The notes beneath the pieces were generated by a model that was not told the DNA's origin, searched no databases, and was given only the letters and a program-made list of their open reading frames with translations. Shown in pieces: positions 26,001 through 33,888 of a stretch of 64,000 bases of DNA. Origin of the DNA: CAYQVO01 sp964421085 (lineage in GTDB: Bacteria; Bdellovibrionota_C; UBA2361; CAYQVO01); NCBI GenBank assembly GCA_964421085.1, contig CAYQVO010000008.1, forward strand, positions 1 through 64,000, read 5' to 3'. The number at the start of each line of letters is the position of its first letter. The first letter of the stretch is position 1. The position numbers and the translations under genes were made by a program.

Positions 26001-27360
26001 TACGCCGGCCTCTCCCCATACACTTCGAGAAGTTCCGGCTCGTCATCATTGAAGCATCCTCGAGCCGGTCCATAAAATCGGGAACTGTGCCCAGAAGGTG
26101 CTCCGGGTCGTTTGTAACCTCCCGCACAAGTGCAACAGCATCTTCATCGAGGCCTCGCTTCAGAAGGTTGTCGAGCTGCATGAAGCGGAGAGGCCTGGAA
26201 TCCGGATATGTTTCAATCAGTTTCGCAAGCAATCCGCCCGCTATTTCCTCTCTTCCCGTTGATTCGAGCAGCTTCTTGCACTCGAGAATCATGAAAGGGA
26301 AGTAATCGTCCCTTGAAAGATCTTCTCGTCGCCATTGAGAGACATATTCGATGAAGCGGTTTCCCCGCCTTTCGATCTCTGTTTCCAGTCCGAACTTTTT
26401 AATCTGACTTAATACAAGGTGGTGGAAGGCTCCCGAATAGTGGCAATATTCCCGGTTTGTCCGCCGCACTGTCTTGAGAATTCCTTCGAGTTCGAGAGTC
26501 CTGACGGCGGCTGAATGATGTCTCAGGATTTCCTCCCGGCCCGCTGCCGCAATCCGTTCACGTTCATCGTCATGCTCGAGGTAATATCTGATTTTTTCCG
26601 CGGCATCCTCCGCGTTATTATCTTCATATGTCACCAGATGTACGCCGTCCTGAAAGAGGTCGAGCAGTCCGTTTCCGGTCGCCGGGTTGAGAAGCATACC
26701 TCCGCACATCATGGACTCGAAGACTTTGCAGTTCACATCAGCATCAAGCACTTCGTTGACCAGGATCTTCGCCCGGGGGTATGCAACGCGGTAGTCGCCC
26801 GCTGCAGCATCGATTTCGACAAGCTTCGACAGCCGCTCGAAAAACGCGGCACGTCGGGATCTGGTGGACGGGTCCATGTTCCCACGGAAGCACACGTCGA
26901 TATCCTTTGTCTCAGCCGGTTCTATGGTGACCGGCGCCCAAAGAGGGAACCACTGAACGTCCCTGTTGAATCTTTCAAATTCCGGCACGTAATCTTTCAT
27001 GGCAACGAGAACCTTGTCGAATGCGCCTCCGTATACGGGATGCCATGTCGGATGAATATGCGCGTCGATGGAGTAGAATACGATTGGGACGGGGCATTCA
27101 TCTATCTCCGACAAATACAGAGCCGGGCTGCTGTCGTCGTAGTAAAGAACAACATCCGCCTTAAACCCCCGCGGGAGTCGTTCGAGCAGCGTGCCGACAG
27201 ATTCTCCAAGGTCGAAGGCGAAGTCATATCGGTATGGTCTGCAGAAGAGGTTGAAGCGGTTGAGGTAATGGAGAACAGGCGGAGCAGCGCAAAGGACGCG
27301 GTGGCCGAGCGCCTGCAGTTCTTCCTGGAAATGGTTTGTATTTACAATCAGAATATCCAA
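25981..27360 (-). CDS. CgeB-like glycosyltransferase
   Basis: 459 aa. GT-B-like protein related to the CgeB family: N-terminal MDILIVNTNHFQEELQALGH, central VFYSIDAHIHPTWHP, and FDKVLVAMKDYVPEF. The C-terminal nucleotide-sugar site is IDVCFRGNMD ... NEVLDADVNCKVFESMMCGG, where Glu in VFESMMCG is the usual donor-sugar contact. The last 130 residues look like a helical TPR-type tail. Upstream of and overlapping glf, so it may transfer galactofuranose or build the same polysaccharide. Substrate not readable. Confidence 0.8.
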   Translation of the reverse strand: MDILIVNTNHFQEELQALGHRVLCAAPPVLHYLNRFNLFCRPYRYDFAFDLGESVGTLLERLPRGFKADVVLYYDDSSPALYLSEIDECPVPIVFYSIDAHIHPTWHPVYGGAFDKVLVAMKDYVPEFERFNRDVQWFPLWAPVTIEPAETKDIDVCFRGNMDPSTRSRRAAFFERLSKLVEIDAAAGDYRVAYPRAKILVNEVLDADVNCKVFESMMCGGMLLNPATGNGLLDLFQDGVHLVTYEDNNAEDAAEKIRYYLEHDDERERIAAAGREEILRHHSAAVRTLELEGILKTVRRTNREYCHYSGAFHHLVLSQIKKFGLETEIERRGNRFIEYVSQWRREDLSRDDYFPFMILECKKLLESTGREEIAGGLLAKLIETYPDSRPLRFMQLDNLLKRGLDEDAVALVREVTNDPEHLLGTVPDFMDRLEDASMMTSRNFSKCMGRGRRNDTDPR

Positions 27361-27486
27361 TTCTCTCAGGCTCTCTGCGATTAAGACTTCTTTTTACTTG
27401 GATGCGAAAACCCGCCTGTTTGGTCCTGCTTTGTGGCAAGGTTCAACTTGTTGGAATCGCTGCGGAAAGCGCGATTCCAGAAGCCA

Positions 27487-27511
27487 CGAAAAAGTGGGTG
27501 TCCCTTTTTCG
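27487..27511. repeat. Short hairpin repeat with GGGTGTCC loop
   Basis: CGAAAAAG (27487-27494) and CTTTTTCG (27504-27511) form a perfect 8-bp stem around TGGGTGTCC. A second GGGTGTCCTTTG lies near 27574. The core matches the repeat at 19.8 kb. It may also act as a bidirectional terminator. The remainder of 27361-27616 has no gene. Confidence 0.5.
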
Positions 27512-27616
27512 TCCGACGGGATTCAGGAAGACTCCCTGATCCTTTCCGGGCATGCCGGTGATCATTGGGTGTCCTTTGTTCGGGAGATATCATTTTTCGA
27601 CCGAAAGGAGGCGCTT

Positions 27617-28192
27617 ATGATACACACACTCTCGCAAAGCTGGTGGGTTCTTGTACTCAGAGGTGTTCTTGCGATTTCATTCGCGCTGCTGGCGATAGCC
27701 TTCCCGTGGGCTGCGCTCGTTACGCTTGCCCTGGTGTTTGGAGCGTATGCCTTTATCGACGGAATTGCTGCGCTCTGGCTGGGTGTGAGCGGACATACCG
27801 GGGAAGGCAGGGTGTGGCCTTCGTTTTTCTTCGGAATATTTGGAATTCTCGCGGGGGTTGTCGCGTTTTTGTGGCCGGGTATTACCCTTTTCGCACTCCT
27901 GACAGTGGTCGCCGCATGGGCCATCGTGCGGGGGATATCTGAAATTGTTCTTGCCGTACGTCTCAGAAGAATAATTGAAGGCGAGTGGATTTTTGGATTT
28001 TCCGGAGTCTTATCGATAGTATTTGGAGTCCTCCTTTTCACGATGCCGGGCGCCGGTCTTGTCGCGCTGGTGTGGCTTACTGCCTTCTACGCGTTTCTGT
28101 CCGGAATCGTGTCGATTGCGCTCGGGCTTCGCCTGCATTACCCCGCCGACGAAAGCGATTTCTATGAGCGCACGGTGGCGCGTCCCGTCTGA
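27617..28192 (+). CDS. HdeD family (DUF308) membrane protein
   Basis: 191 aa from the ATG at 27617, set by a near-perfect ribosome site (GAAAGGAGG) 6 bp upstream. About six hydrophobic helices in pairs (VLVLRGVLAISFALLAIAF, ALVTLALVFGAYAFIDGIAA, FGIFGILAGVVAFLWPGIT and so on) with conserved Pro/Gly at helix ends (FPWAA, LWPGIT, MPGAG). This is the HdeD/DUF308 pattern. E. coli HdeD is linked to acid resistance, and the molecular role is unknown. No operon partner. Confidence 0.88.
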   Translation: MIHTLSQSWWVLVLRGVLAISFALLAIAFPWAALVTLALVFGAYAFIDGIAALWLGVSGHTGEGRVWPSFFFGIFGILAGVVAFLWPGITLFALLTVVAAWAIVRGISEIVLAVRLRRIIEGEWIFGFSGVLSIVFGVLLFTMPGAGLVALVWLTAFYAFLSGIVSIALGLRLHYPADESDFYERTVARPV

Positions 28193-28281
28193 CTCTCCGG
28201 GCGAAAGGCCGGGGCGGGAAGAATGCTTGATCTGACACTCTGGGGGCGTATAATTCCGGATATTCCAGGGGAGGAGTGCCT

Positions 28282-28698
28282 ATGAAATCAGCTATCGCCG
28301 CTCTCGTCGTTCTTTTGTCGCTTCTTGTCGATACAGCCTGGTCGACGAATGTATTTTTAGGAGAAGAATGGCTTTACAGGGTGAGGGGAAAGAGGCTCAG
28401 AATAATCGGAGGCGATCTCTACAATAATTCATCGTGGACTTCCGGGGATCTGGAGATATCATTGTGGGCTCTGCGGAAAAAGTTCAATGGACGTTCGCAG
28501 CGCGGGTACAAAATGGGATCGGTCAATGTTTCCCCGATGCGCGGAAAATCCTACATTCCTAATTTTGTGCGCACTACCAGATACAAAAAACCCCCGCGCG
28601 GGAACTGGTACCGCTCAATCATTCTCTGCGAGTGGGATGAGGGAGGGTGTTATGCCAGGTCGTGGCGGAACTGGCCGACCAGAAAGCGGTACAGATAG
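28282..28698 (+). CDS. Small secreted hypothetical protein
   Basis: 138 aa from the ATG at 28282 (GGGGAGGAG about 7 bp upstream). Signal peptide: SAIAALVVLLSLLVDTAWS. The mature part is basic and rich in Trp, Tyr and Arg (EEWLYRVRGKRLRIIGG, ending SWRNWPTRKRYR), with a Cys pair CEWDEGGC. No family recognised. Its general look (about 120 aa, basic, aromatic, secreted) resembles the protein at 47175-47612, which also ends in RGKRY. Convergent with the pilin operon. Confidence 0.7.
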   Translation: MKSAIAALVVLLSLLVDTAWSTNVFLGEEWLYRVRGKRLRIIGGDLYNNSSWTSGDLEISLWALRKKFNGRSQRGYKMGSVNVSPMRGKSYIPNFVRTTRYKKPPRGNWYRSIILCEWDEGGCYARSWRNWPTRKRYR

Positions 28699-28709
28699 GT
28701 CAGCGGCGA

Positions 28710-29567
28710 CTATCTCATGCAAAGGGCAGAAATCTTCAGCACTTTCGGAAGCAGAAGGTGCTGAAACGGCGGCTTGTAGCTGGAAGGAATACGCACCCCT
28801 TCACGTCCAAACGCCTTCAAGCTCACAAGATTGCCGACTTCATCAACTCGAACGGTTCCGGTTGAGGATATCAGCGTGACTTTCACGAAGTCCGGTTTCG
28901 TTGTCAAAATCGCCCCCACGTGAAGATCGCCTCCGGCAACTATCAAAAGATCTCTGTCGCTGACAACAGGGGCGGCGATATCGATAAAACCTGTTGCTGC
29001 GAGAAGCGCATAGGCGGCTTCCGCGTCCGTATTCGAAGCTTTTATCGGAGAGTTTGCCGCTGTATTTCCACGGATCCGCAGGTCCTTCAAAGTGACGTCA
29101 CTGTCAAGCATGCACAGGAGGCCCGAAACAGCGCTGCCCGTAGTCAGGGGAAAACCCGAGGGCATGCCCCCTTTCCATGAATAGCGTCCGCATCCTGTGT
29201 CGTTGACGCCGGAAAACAGGGAATTGAAATCAATCCCGGGAAAACCATCGGGTCCTTCAAGGACATTTTCTCTGAGTTTCGAGAAATTCGCGGGGTAGAC
29301 AATGCTGCAGATTGTTGTCGTGATTCGAACACCACCTTTCGATCCCTCACTTTCGCGGCAGGAGACGCTTTTTCCTGCGACGTCTTCAGCCTCCCGGAGT
29401 TTTTCGAGCGCTGCTGTCGCCGCCTTCGTCTTTGCGGCGCTGCTGAAAAGCTCGTCGTTAACAGACCCCATTGCCGAATGAATCTGCTGAAAGGCTGAAA
29501 GTGCGCATAGTCCTGTGAGCATCGTGACTGCAAGAACTGTTATGAGGGCGATTCCTCTGCAGCGCAT
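28710..29567 (-). CDS. PilX/GspK-like minor pilin assembly protein
   Basis: 285 aa. N-terminus RGIALITVLAVTMLTGLCALSAFQQ is the short-leader hydrophobic start of PilX/GspK-type proteins. The remainder is a soluble beta-rich domain (VTLKDLRIRGNTAANSP, ILTTKPDFVKVTLISSTGTV). It is the last of four genes in minus orientation with the order GspH/FimT-like, PilV-like, PilW-like, PilX-like. That is the order of minor pilin operons that prime type IV pilus assembly. The gap to the previous gene is 5 bp. Confidence 0.7.
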   Translation of the reverse strand: MRCRGIALITVLAVTMLTGLCALSAFQQIHSAMGSVNDELFSSAAKTKAATAALEKLREAEDVAGKSVSCRESEGSKGGVRITTTICSIVYPANFSKLRENVLEGPDGFPGIDFNSLFSGVNDTGCGRYSWKGGMPSGFPLTTGSAVSGLLCMLDSDVTLKDLRIRGNTAANSPIKASNTDAEAAYALLAATGFIDIAAPVVSDRDLLIVAGGDLHVGAILTTKPDFVKVTLISSTGTVRVDEVGNLVSLKAFGREGVRIPSSYKPPFQHLLLPKVLKISALCMR

Positions 29568-29572
29568 CCGGT

Positions 29573-30433
29573 TCAGCTCAATACAAGATTAAGATGCGAA
29601 ACACGGGAAAGGTGATGGACAGTGGCGTACGCAAATGTCCGTTTCATGGGGAAGGTGAACACCGCCTCGATAGTTGTGATTCCGCCGGCAAAAGTCTCCC
29701 TCCTGTCGAGTGTGAGCTTTTCCACCGGGCCGAACAGGGGCTGATTCTCTATGTTTTCCCCGCCCCTGTGTCCTGCATACCGCAACTCTCCTTTCTTCGA
29801 GAGATATATCGTATATTCACGCTCAATGGGAATTATGACGCGTACGCCCAGGGGTTCGTCATGACTGCCCTCCGGCAGGATCATGTTTTTTGTCTGGCCC
29901 AGAACGGCTTCCATGCGCCCGTCCTGCGGGGCTTTGTGAAGAGTCCCTCGAAGATAAATGAAAGAGTCTGCGCCAACACCGATAAACGCCATATCCTCCT
30001 CGAAGGCGGGCGCCTGAACGTAGAGAGCGCGGGTGAAGAATCTGAAGCTGTTCCCGTCACGGTCGACGTTGATGACCCGGAGAAGGCGATTGCTTTCACA
30101 GGCAAAAGCCGTGATTGCATCAGAGGATGAATCGGGGGCGTTCAGAGATCCGGAAGAAGCAAGTGTGTTCACTGTATTGTCAGCCCAGGTTATGCGGCCG
30201 TGCCGGTGGATTTCCGGAAAAATAGCAAAACGATGTGAATCGATGTCTCCGGCAATTCCATCGATAAGTTCTCTTGCCTGAACTCTCCGGGCATTTTCGC
30301 GCACGGCCTCGTGCATCCGGATGAATGCGCGCACGTTGTTGCGGGCGTCAGTCACAAGGAGAGCAGTAAGGGCCGACAGCAGGGCTGCCGAAATCATGCA
30401 TGAAAGAAGTGTATAGCCCCTCATAAATCTCAC
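29573..30433 (-). CDS. PilW-like minor pilin
   Basis: 286 aa. The class III leader and helix read MRGYTLLSCMISAALLSAL. The prepilin peptidase site would be G-Y, but the usual Glu at +5 is a Ser, which is unusual because Glu5 normally pairs with the N-terminal amine of the neighbouring pilin. Some initiating minor pilins lack Glu5, so this may mark the tip subunit. The soluble part has one Cys and beta-rich segments. Overlaps the short pilin gene upstream by 4 bp. Confidence 0.7.
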   Translation of the reverse strand: MRFMRGYTLLSCMISAALLSALTALLVTDARNNVRAFIRMHEAVRENARRVQARELIDGIAGDIDSHRFAIFPEIHRHGRITWADNTVNTLASSGSLNAPDSSSDAITAFACESNRLLRVINVDRDGNSFRFFTRALYVQAPAFEEDMAFIGVGADSFIYLRGTLHKAPQDGRMEAVLGQTKNMILPEGSHDEPLGVRVIIPIEREYTIYLSKKGELRYAGHRGGENIENQPLFGPVEKLTLDRRETFAGGITTIEAVFTFPMKRTFAYATVHHLSRVSHLNLVLS

Positions 30434-30687
30434 TCGATCAGAAAAATGTTTCTCCTCACTCCCCGCTCTTCGCTCTGTTCACAGTAGAAGAGAGTGATGC
30501 CGGAGGCTTCCTCTTTCCGGCAGGAGGCAATCCCTGTTTTCACGAACCGGACTGTGCGGCTTGAATCTTCTGCAAGGAGTATTCCCGCATTCGTCAGAAA
30601 GCCTGCGTGATGAGTCATGGCGTCTGCAAGGCCTGCGCTGATAAGCCCGGCAAGCAGAAGAGCAGCAAGCACATCAAGGATGCTCAT
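30430..30687 (-). CDS. Short PilV/GspI-like pseudopilin
   Basis: 85 aa from the ATG at 30687, which overlaps the stop of the GspH-like gene (ATGA). The N-terminal helix SILDVLAALLLAGLISAGLA resembles PilV/GspI (normally LLEVLVALLI) but begins at the initiator Met with no positively charged leader or Gly cleavage site. A longer in-frame start (30735) would add KESVH before it but no Gly at the expected site. It may be inserted without prepilin processing, or be diverged. The soluble part is very short, with two Cys. Confidence 0.65.
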   Translation of the reverse strand: MSILDVLAALLLAGLISAGLADAMTHHAGFLTNAGILLAEDSSRTVRFVKTGIASCRKEEASGITLFYCEQSEERGVRRNIFLIE

Positions 30688-31103
30688 ATGCACTGACTCC
30701 TTACTCTGCCCCTGAGGGACGTTATTATGCGGCACTCGTGTTTCCTGTCGGAGAGGCGGAGAGTCGCAGGGCTTGTGACGCCTTTAGGATGGAACATGAT
30801 TGCTTTTGTGCTTTCCTCCAGAAAACGAAGAGGGCGGGGGAGGGTTTTCTGAAGGAAACAGATACCATTCTCCCATGCTGCGTAGCCCGTGCTCTGGATT
30901 TCAACCCTTACTGCGCGCCCTCTCTGCATCGCCCGTAAATGAAGACTATCGAGCGCAACGACGATGTTTTTCGTTTCCGTTTTCAGCTTGTGCTGGTCGA
31001 GGCCCTTTTTTACGGATGCCGAGGCGGCGCCGAGAGCCGCCGCAATGAAGGCAAGCACGACAGCTGCTTCGATAAGAGAGAATCCCCGGGAGAATTTTTT
31101 CAT
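30684..31103 (-). CDS. GspH/FimT-like pseudopilin
   Basis: 139 aa. Canonical class III signal KKFSRG-FSLIEAAVVLAFIAAALG: cleavage after Gly, Phe +1 and Glu +5. The soluble part matches the GspH/FimT pattern (TKNIVVALDSLHLRAMQRGRAVRVEI). First gene of the minor pilin operon; the next ATG overlaps its stop. Needs a prepilin peptidase encoded outside this window. Confidence 0.85.
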   Translation of the reverse strand: MKKFSRGFSLIEAAVVLAFIAAALGAASASVKKGLDQHKLKTETKNIVVALDSLHLRAMQRGRAVRVEIQSTGYAAWENGICFLQKTLPRPLRFLEESTKAIMFHPKGVTSPATLRLSDRKHECRIITSLRGRVRSQCI

Positions 31104-31146
31104 AAGAAGTATTCGGGGAAATCATGAAAGAGTTGCGTGAAGAGAC

Positions 31147-31195
31147 AAAAAAGGCGCTCCACTCTCCACCTTGTAAAGGGGGAAGGGGAGCGCCT
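31147..31195 (-). terminator. Rho-independent terminator of the flagellin gene
   Basis: AGGCGCTCC (31152-31160) and GGAGCGCCT (31187-31195) form a 9-bp stem, with inner CCACCTT/AAGGGGG pairing. On the minus strand the stem is followed by a TTTTTTGT tract. It lies 57 bp after the flagellin stop. Confidence 0.8.
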
Positions 31196-31251
31196 CTGAT
31201 GCTTCCCGCGCTGCGACCGTAGCGTCAGTCGCGGCGCTCAATCTTTGACGG

Positions 31252-32049
31252 CTATTTCAGCAGCGAGAGGACCATTTCCTCCTTCTGTTTCGCATGCGCC
31301 ATCATCGCCGTTGAGCTGTCCTGAAGGATTGAAAGACGCGTCTTGTCGGCGACTTCCGCCGCATAGTCGACGTCTTTGATCCTCGATGAAGCGGCAAGTC
31401 TGTTTTCAACGGCTACCGATTCAGTGCTCGTTGCGGATTCGAGGCGTTTCTCGAGCGCCCCGATGCTGGACACAGCTTCACCAAGATTCTTCCTCATGTC
31501 TGATATAGCGCTCATAGCTGCCTTTGCATTTTCCTGAGAGCTTATATCGTGTCCGACAAGGGCGGCGGAGTTTACCTCCAGGCCCGGCATTTCAATTATA
31601 TTATTGGGATTCGACGCATCGGATACAGGCACTGAGAATCCTTCTCCCTGGAGAAGACTGACGCCGTTGAATTCTGTAGTCTGTGCGATACGGTCGATTT
31701 CCTGGGTCAACTGTGAGAACTCTGTCTGGAGCGAAGCCCGCTGTGAATCGCTGAGCACCCCGTTTGCGGACTGTTGAGCAAGCTCATCGAGCCTTATCGT
31801 GATGTTCTGAACCTGATTCACCGCAGCATCTGCGATGTTCAGTGCGCTTTGAGCATAGCTTGCGTTATCTATGCCTTTTCTTCCGACCTTTACTTCGGCT
31901 TCCAGCTGCTGGACGATTGCCAGGCCCGCAGGGTCGTCCGCAGCGCTTGTAATCCGAAGCCCGCTCGAAAGTTTATCGAAGGACTTCACAAGCTTGTTGC
32001 TGGTCAGATCAAGTGAACGACCAATAGTCGAGTTGGAATCAATGGACAT
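31252..32049 (-). CDS. Flagellin, short form
   Basis: 265 aa from the ATG at 32049 (GAGG 9 bp upstream; an earlier in-frame ATG lacks a ribosome site). The N-terminal D0/D1 is SFDKLSSGLRITSAADDPAG followed by AIVQQLEAEV and the helix with NVQNITIRLDELAQQSANG-like features. The C-terminal D1/D0 is NRLAASSRIKDVDYAAEVAD ending MAHAKQKEEMVLSLLK. The variable D2/D3 region is nearly absent, so the filament would be smooth and thin. No other flagellar gene occurs in this window. Flanked by its own terminator and a candidate sigma-28 promoter. Confidence 0.95.
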   Translation of the reverse strand: MSIDSNSTIGRSLDLTSNKLVKSFDKLSSGLRITSAADDPAGLAIVQQLEAEVKVGRKGIDNASYAQSALNIADAAVNQVQNITIRLDELAQQSANGVLSDSQRASLQTEFSQLTQEIDRIAQTTEFNGVSLLQGEGFSVPVSDASNPNNIIEMPGLEVNSAALVGHDISSQENAKAAMSAISDMRKNLGEAVSSIGALEKRLESATSTESVAVENRLAASSRIKDVDYAAEVADKTRLSILQDSSTAMMAHAKQKEEMVLSLLK

Positions 32050-32132
32050 CTTTACAACCTCACTGTCTAATGTGCTTCGAACAACGTGCGTGGACAAACT
32101 GGAAAGCTACCGAGAGATTGTATCGAAGCACG

Positions 32133-32161
32133 TTATTTGTCATCCATGGGCACTCACTTTG
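32133..32161 (-). promoter_or_regulatory. Candidate sigma-28 promoter of flagellin
   Basis: On the minus strand CAAAG (32161-32157) lies 16 bases before ACAAATAA (32140-32133), against the FliA pattern TAAAG-N15-GCCGATAA. The match is partial, and it sits about 85 bp upstream of the start. A 9-bp inverted repeat (GTGCTTCGA/TCGAAGCAC) lies between it and the gene. Confidence 0.3.
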
Positions 32162-32252
32162 GGGGGCAGTGCCAACGGATGGGCCTCCGTGCAACTTTCC
32201 GTGTCAGTAAATGGGTAATCGTCGATTTAAGGCGTTTCTTGAGAAACGGGGC

Positions 32253-32313
32253 CAAAAAAGGCATTCCATTTCTGAAGAAATCCGCCGTCGCCGCATCTCG
32301 GAGTGGAATGCCT
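32253..32313 (-). terminator. Rho-independent terminator after the TerB-like gene
   Basis: AGGCATTCCA (32259-32268) pairs with TGGAATGCCT (32304-32313), a perfect 10-bp stem with a 35-nt loop that can itself fold. On the minus strand a TTTTTT tract follows. The stop codon of the TerB-like gene lies in the stem. Confidence 0.65.
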
Positions 32314-32722
32314 ATTCCAGAGGGATGTCCAGAGCTTTCGCAAGGCGGCTCCGCATATAGACTTCGAACGGGTCTTCGCGGCCATCCGCTTCGATAAGTT
32401 CCTGAATAGTGAGGAAAATCGTTCTGCGATCAGCAACACTCACATTTTCGCGCAGTTGTTGAGTGTACTTGCTGGTCCCTCTCAGGGAACTGAGGATCTG
32501 AGTGGCCTGGTTGATGAGGCCCCGAACTTCTTCCTCATCAGTCCCGAAAAGCCTGCGGAGTCCCCGGGATATCACATTGTATTCCGTGGGTTCGAAGGTT
32601 TCATCGGAAGAGGCGACATCTACCATGATGACAGCCACTGCAAGCACAAGCTCCTTTCTGGAAAGCCCTTTCAAACCGGAAGTGAGGCTGAGTTCCCAAG
32701 TCTGAGTTTCCGAGTCCTTCAT
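32312..32722 (-). CDS. TerB-like (tellurite resistance B-like) helical protein
   Basis: 136 aa from the ATG at 32722, with GGGAGGC upstream. All-helical with the TerB signature of paired acidic sites: AVAVIMVDVASSDETFEPTE and ELIEADGREDPFE. The protein belongs with TerB/COG4103-like domains, which bind metal through such acidic helices; function in most bacteria is unclear. Last gene of a minus-strand series TraB-KdsD-TerB. Confidence 0.75.
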   Translation of the reverse strand: MKDSETQTWELSLTSGLKGLSRKELVLAVAVIMVDVASSDETFEPTEYNVISRGLRRLFGTDEEEVRGLINQATQILSSLRGTSKYTQQLRENVSVADRRTIFLTIQELIEADGREDPFEVYMRSRLAKALDIPLE

Positions 32723-32803
32723 GATTCTGCCTCCCTCCAATGCCTGCTCGCCTATGTTAGGGCTGAAATGATGTTAAGAAAAGGAAAAATCAACGGATCA
32801 TGA

Positions 32804-33829
32804 TCACACCGCATTCGACAATCCGGGGAGTTTAAAATCCACCATGTCCTGAATGTCAATCATTCCGACCGGCCGGTTTTCATTATCGATGACGATAACC
32901 TGGTCGATTTTGTGCCTGTTCATCAGGGCAAGAGCCTCCTGGGCGAGTTTTGACGCCTGGATCGTCCTGGGGGTTCTGCCCATCACTTCCGAGATGGGGC
33001 GTCCCAGAAATGAGGGTTCCTTCTCGAGACAGCGCCGCAGATCGCCGTCGGTAAATACGCCCCTCAAAACGCCATCGCTGTCCACCACTGATGCTGCGCC
33101 GGGCCTGCCTCTTGTTCTGGTTATCTGATGAAGGACTTCACGGGCGGGTGTTTCCTCATGGACGACGCAGTGCTCATCGCCTCCGCGCATGAGTTCGCCG
33201 CATGTCATGAGTGCGCGGCCAATGTCGCCGCCGGGGTGGTAGATCGCAAAGTCCTCGCGCGACAGTCCCCGCTGATCTGTGAGAGCCATGCACAGAGCAT
33301 CTCCGAGAGCCAGCATCATTGCCGCGCTTGTGGTCGGAGCGTAACCGAAAGGCCCCACCTCTTTTTCTCGAGGCAGCTGCAGAACAACATCGCTGTGCAT
33401 TCCCAGTGCCGAATCCCTTCCGGCGGTAATGGATATTACCGGACATTGAAAGCGCTTGATGGCAGGAAGAATGTCCAGGATCTCCTTTGTCTGGCCCGAA
33501 TTCGAAAGTATCAAAGCAACATCGTTCCGTGAAAACCGTCCCAGGTCTCCGTGCACAGCTTCGGCAGGATGAAGAAAGAATGATGATACTCCTGTGCTTG
33601 CAAGTGTTGCCGAAATCTTCATGCCGATAATTCCGGCCTTGCCCATACCCGTTACCACGATGTGGCTTCCCTGAGGCATCTCGAGCATGATGCGCACAGC
33701 CTGCTCGAAATCTTCGCCTATATGTGACGCAAGTTCGAGGAGTGATTCCCCCTCGCTCCGGATTATGGATCGACCGTATTCAGCAATTCCTTTTTTTGTC
33801 ATGAGGGTTATTTTGCCAGTAAACCCCAT
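32804..33829 (-). CDS. kdsD: Arabinose-5-phosphate isomerase (KpsF/GutQ type)
   Basis: 341 aa from 33829; an in-frame ATG at 33802 is also possible. SIS domain (about 40-190): VVTGMGKAGIIGMKISATLAS with ILSNSGQTKEIL and FGYAPTTSAAMMLALGDALC. Two CBS domains follow (about 215-335). This interconverts ribulose-5-P and arabinose-5-P, the first step to Kdo in LPS. Supports an outer-membrane organism. Downstream of the TraB-family gene on the same strand. Confidence 0.95.
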   Translation of the reverse strand: MGFTGKITLMTKKGIAEYGRSIIRSEGESLLELASHIGEDFEQAVRIMLEMPQGSHIVVTGMGKAGIIGMKISATLASTGVSSFFLHPAEAVHGDLGRFSRNDVALILSNSGQTKEILDILPAIKRFQCPVISITAGRDSALGMHSDVVLQLPREKEVGPFGYAPTTSAAMMLALGDALCMALTDQRGLSREDFAIYHPGGDIGRALMTCGELMRGGDEHCVVHEETPAREVLHQITRTRGRPGAASVVDSDGVLRGVFTDGDLRRCLEKEPSFLGRPISEVMGRTPRTIQASKLAQEALALMNRHKIDQVIVIDNENRPVGMIDIQDMVDFKLPGLSNAV

Positions 33830-33888
33830 CCTGACTCAAGGGGAGTGCCTGTATTATGCCTGCTCCTTCCGGCGACGCTGCTCAAATG

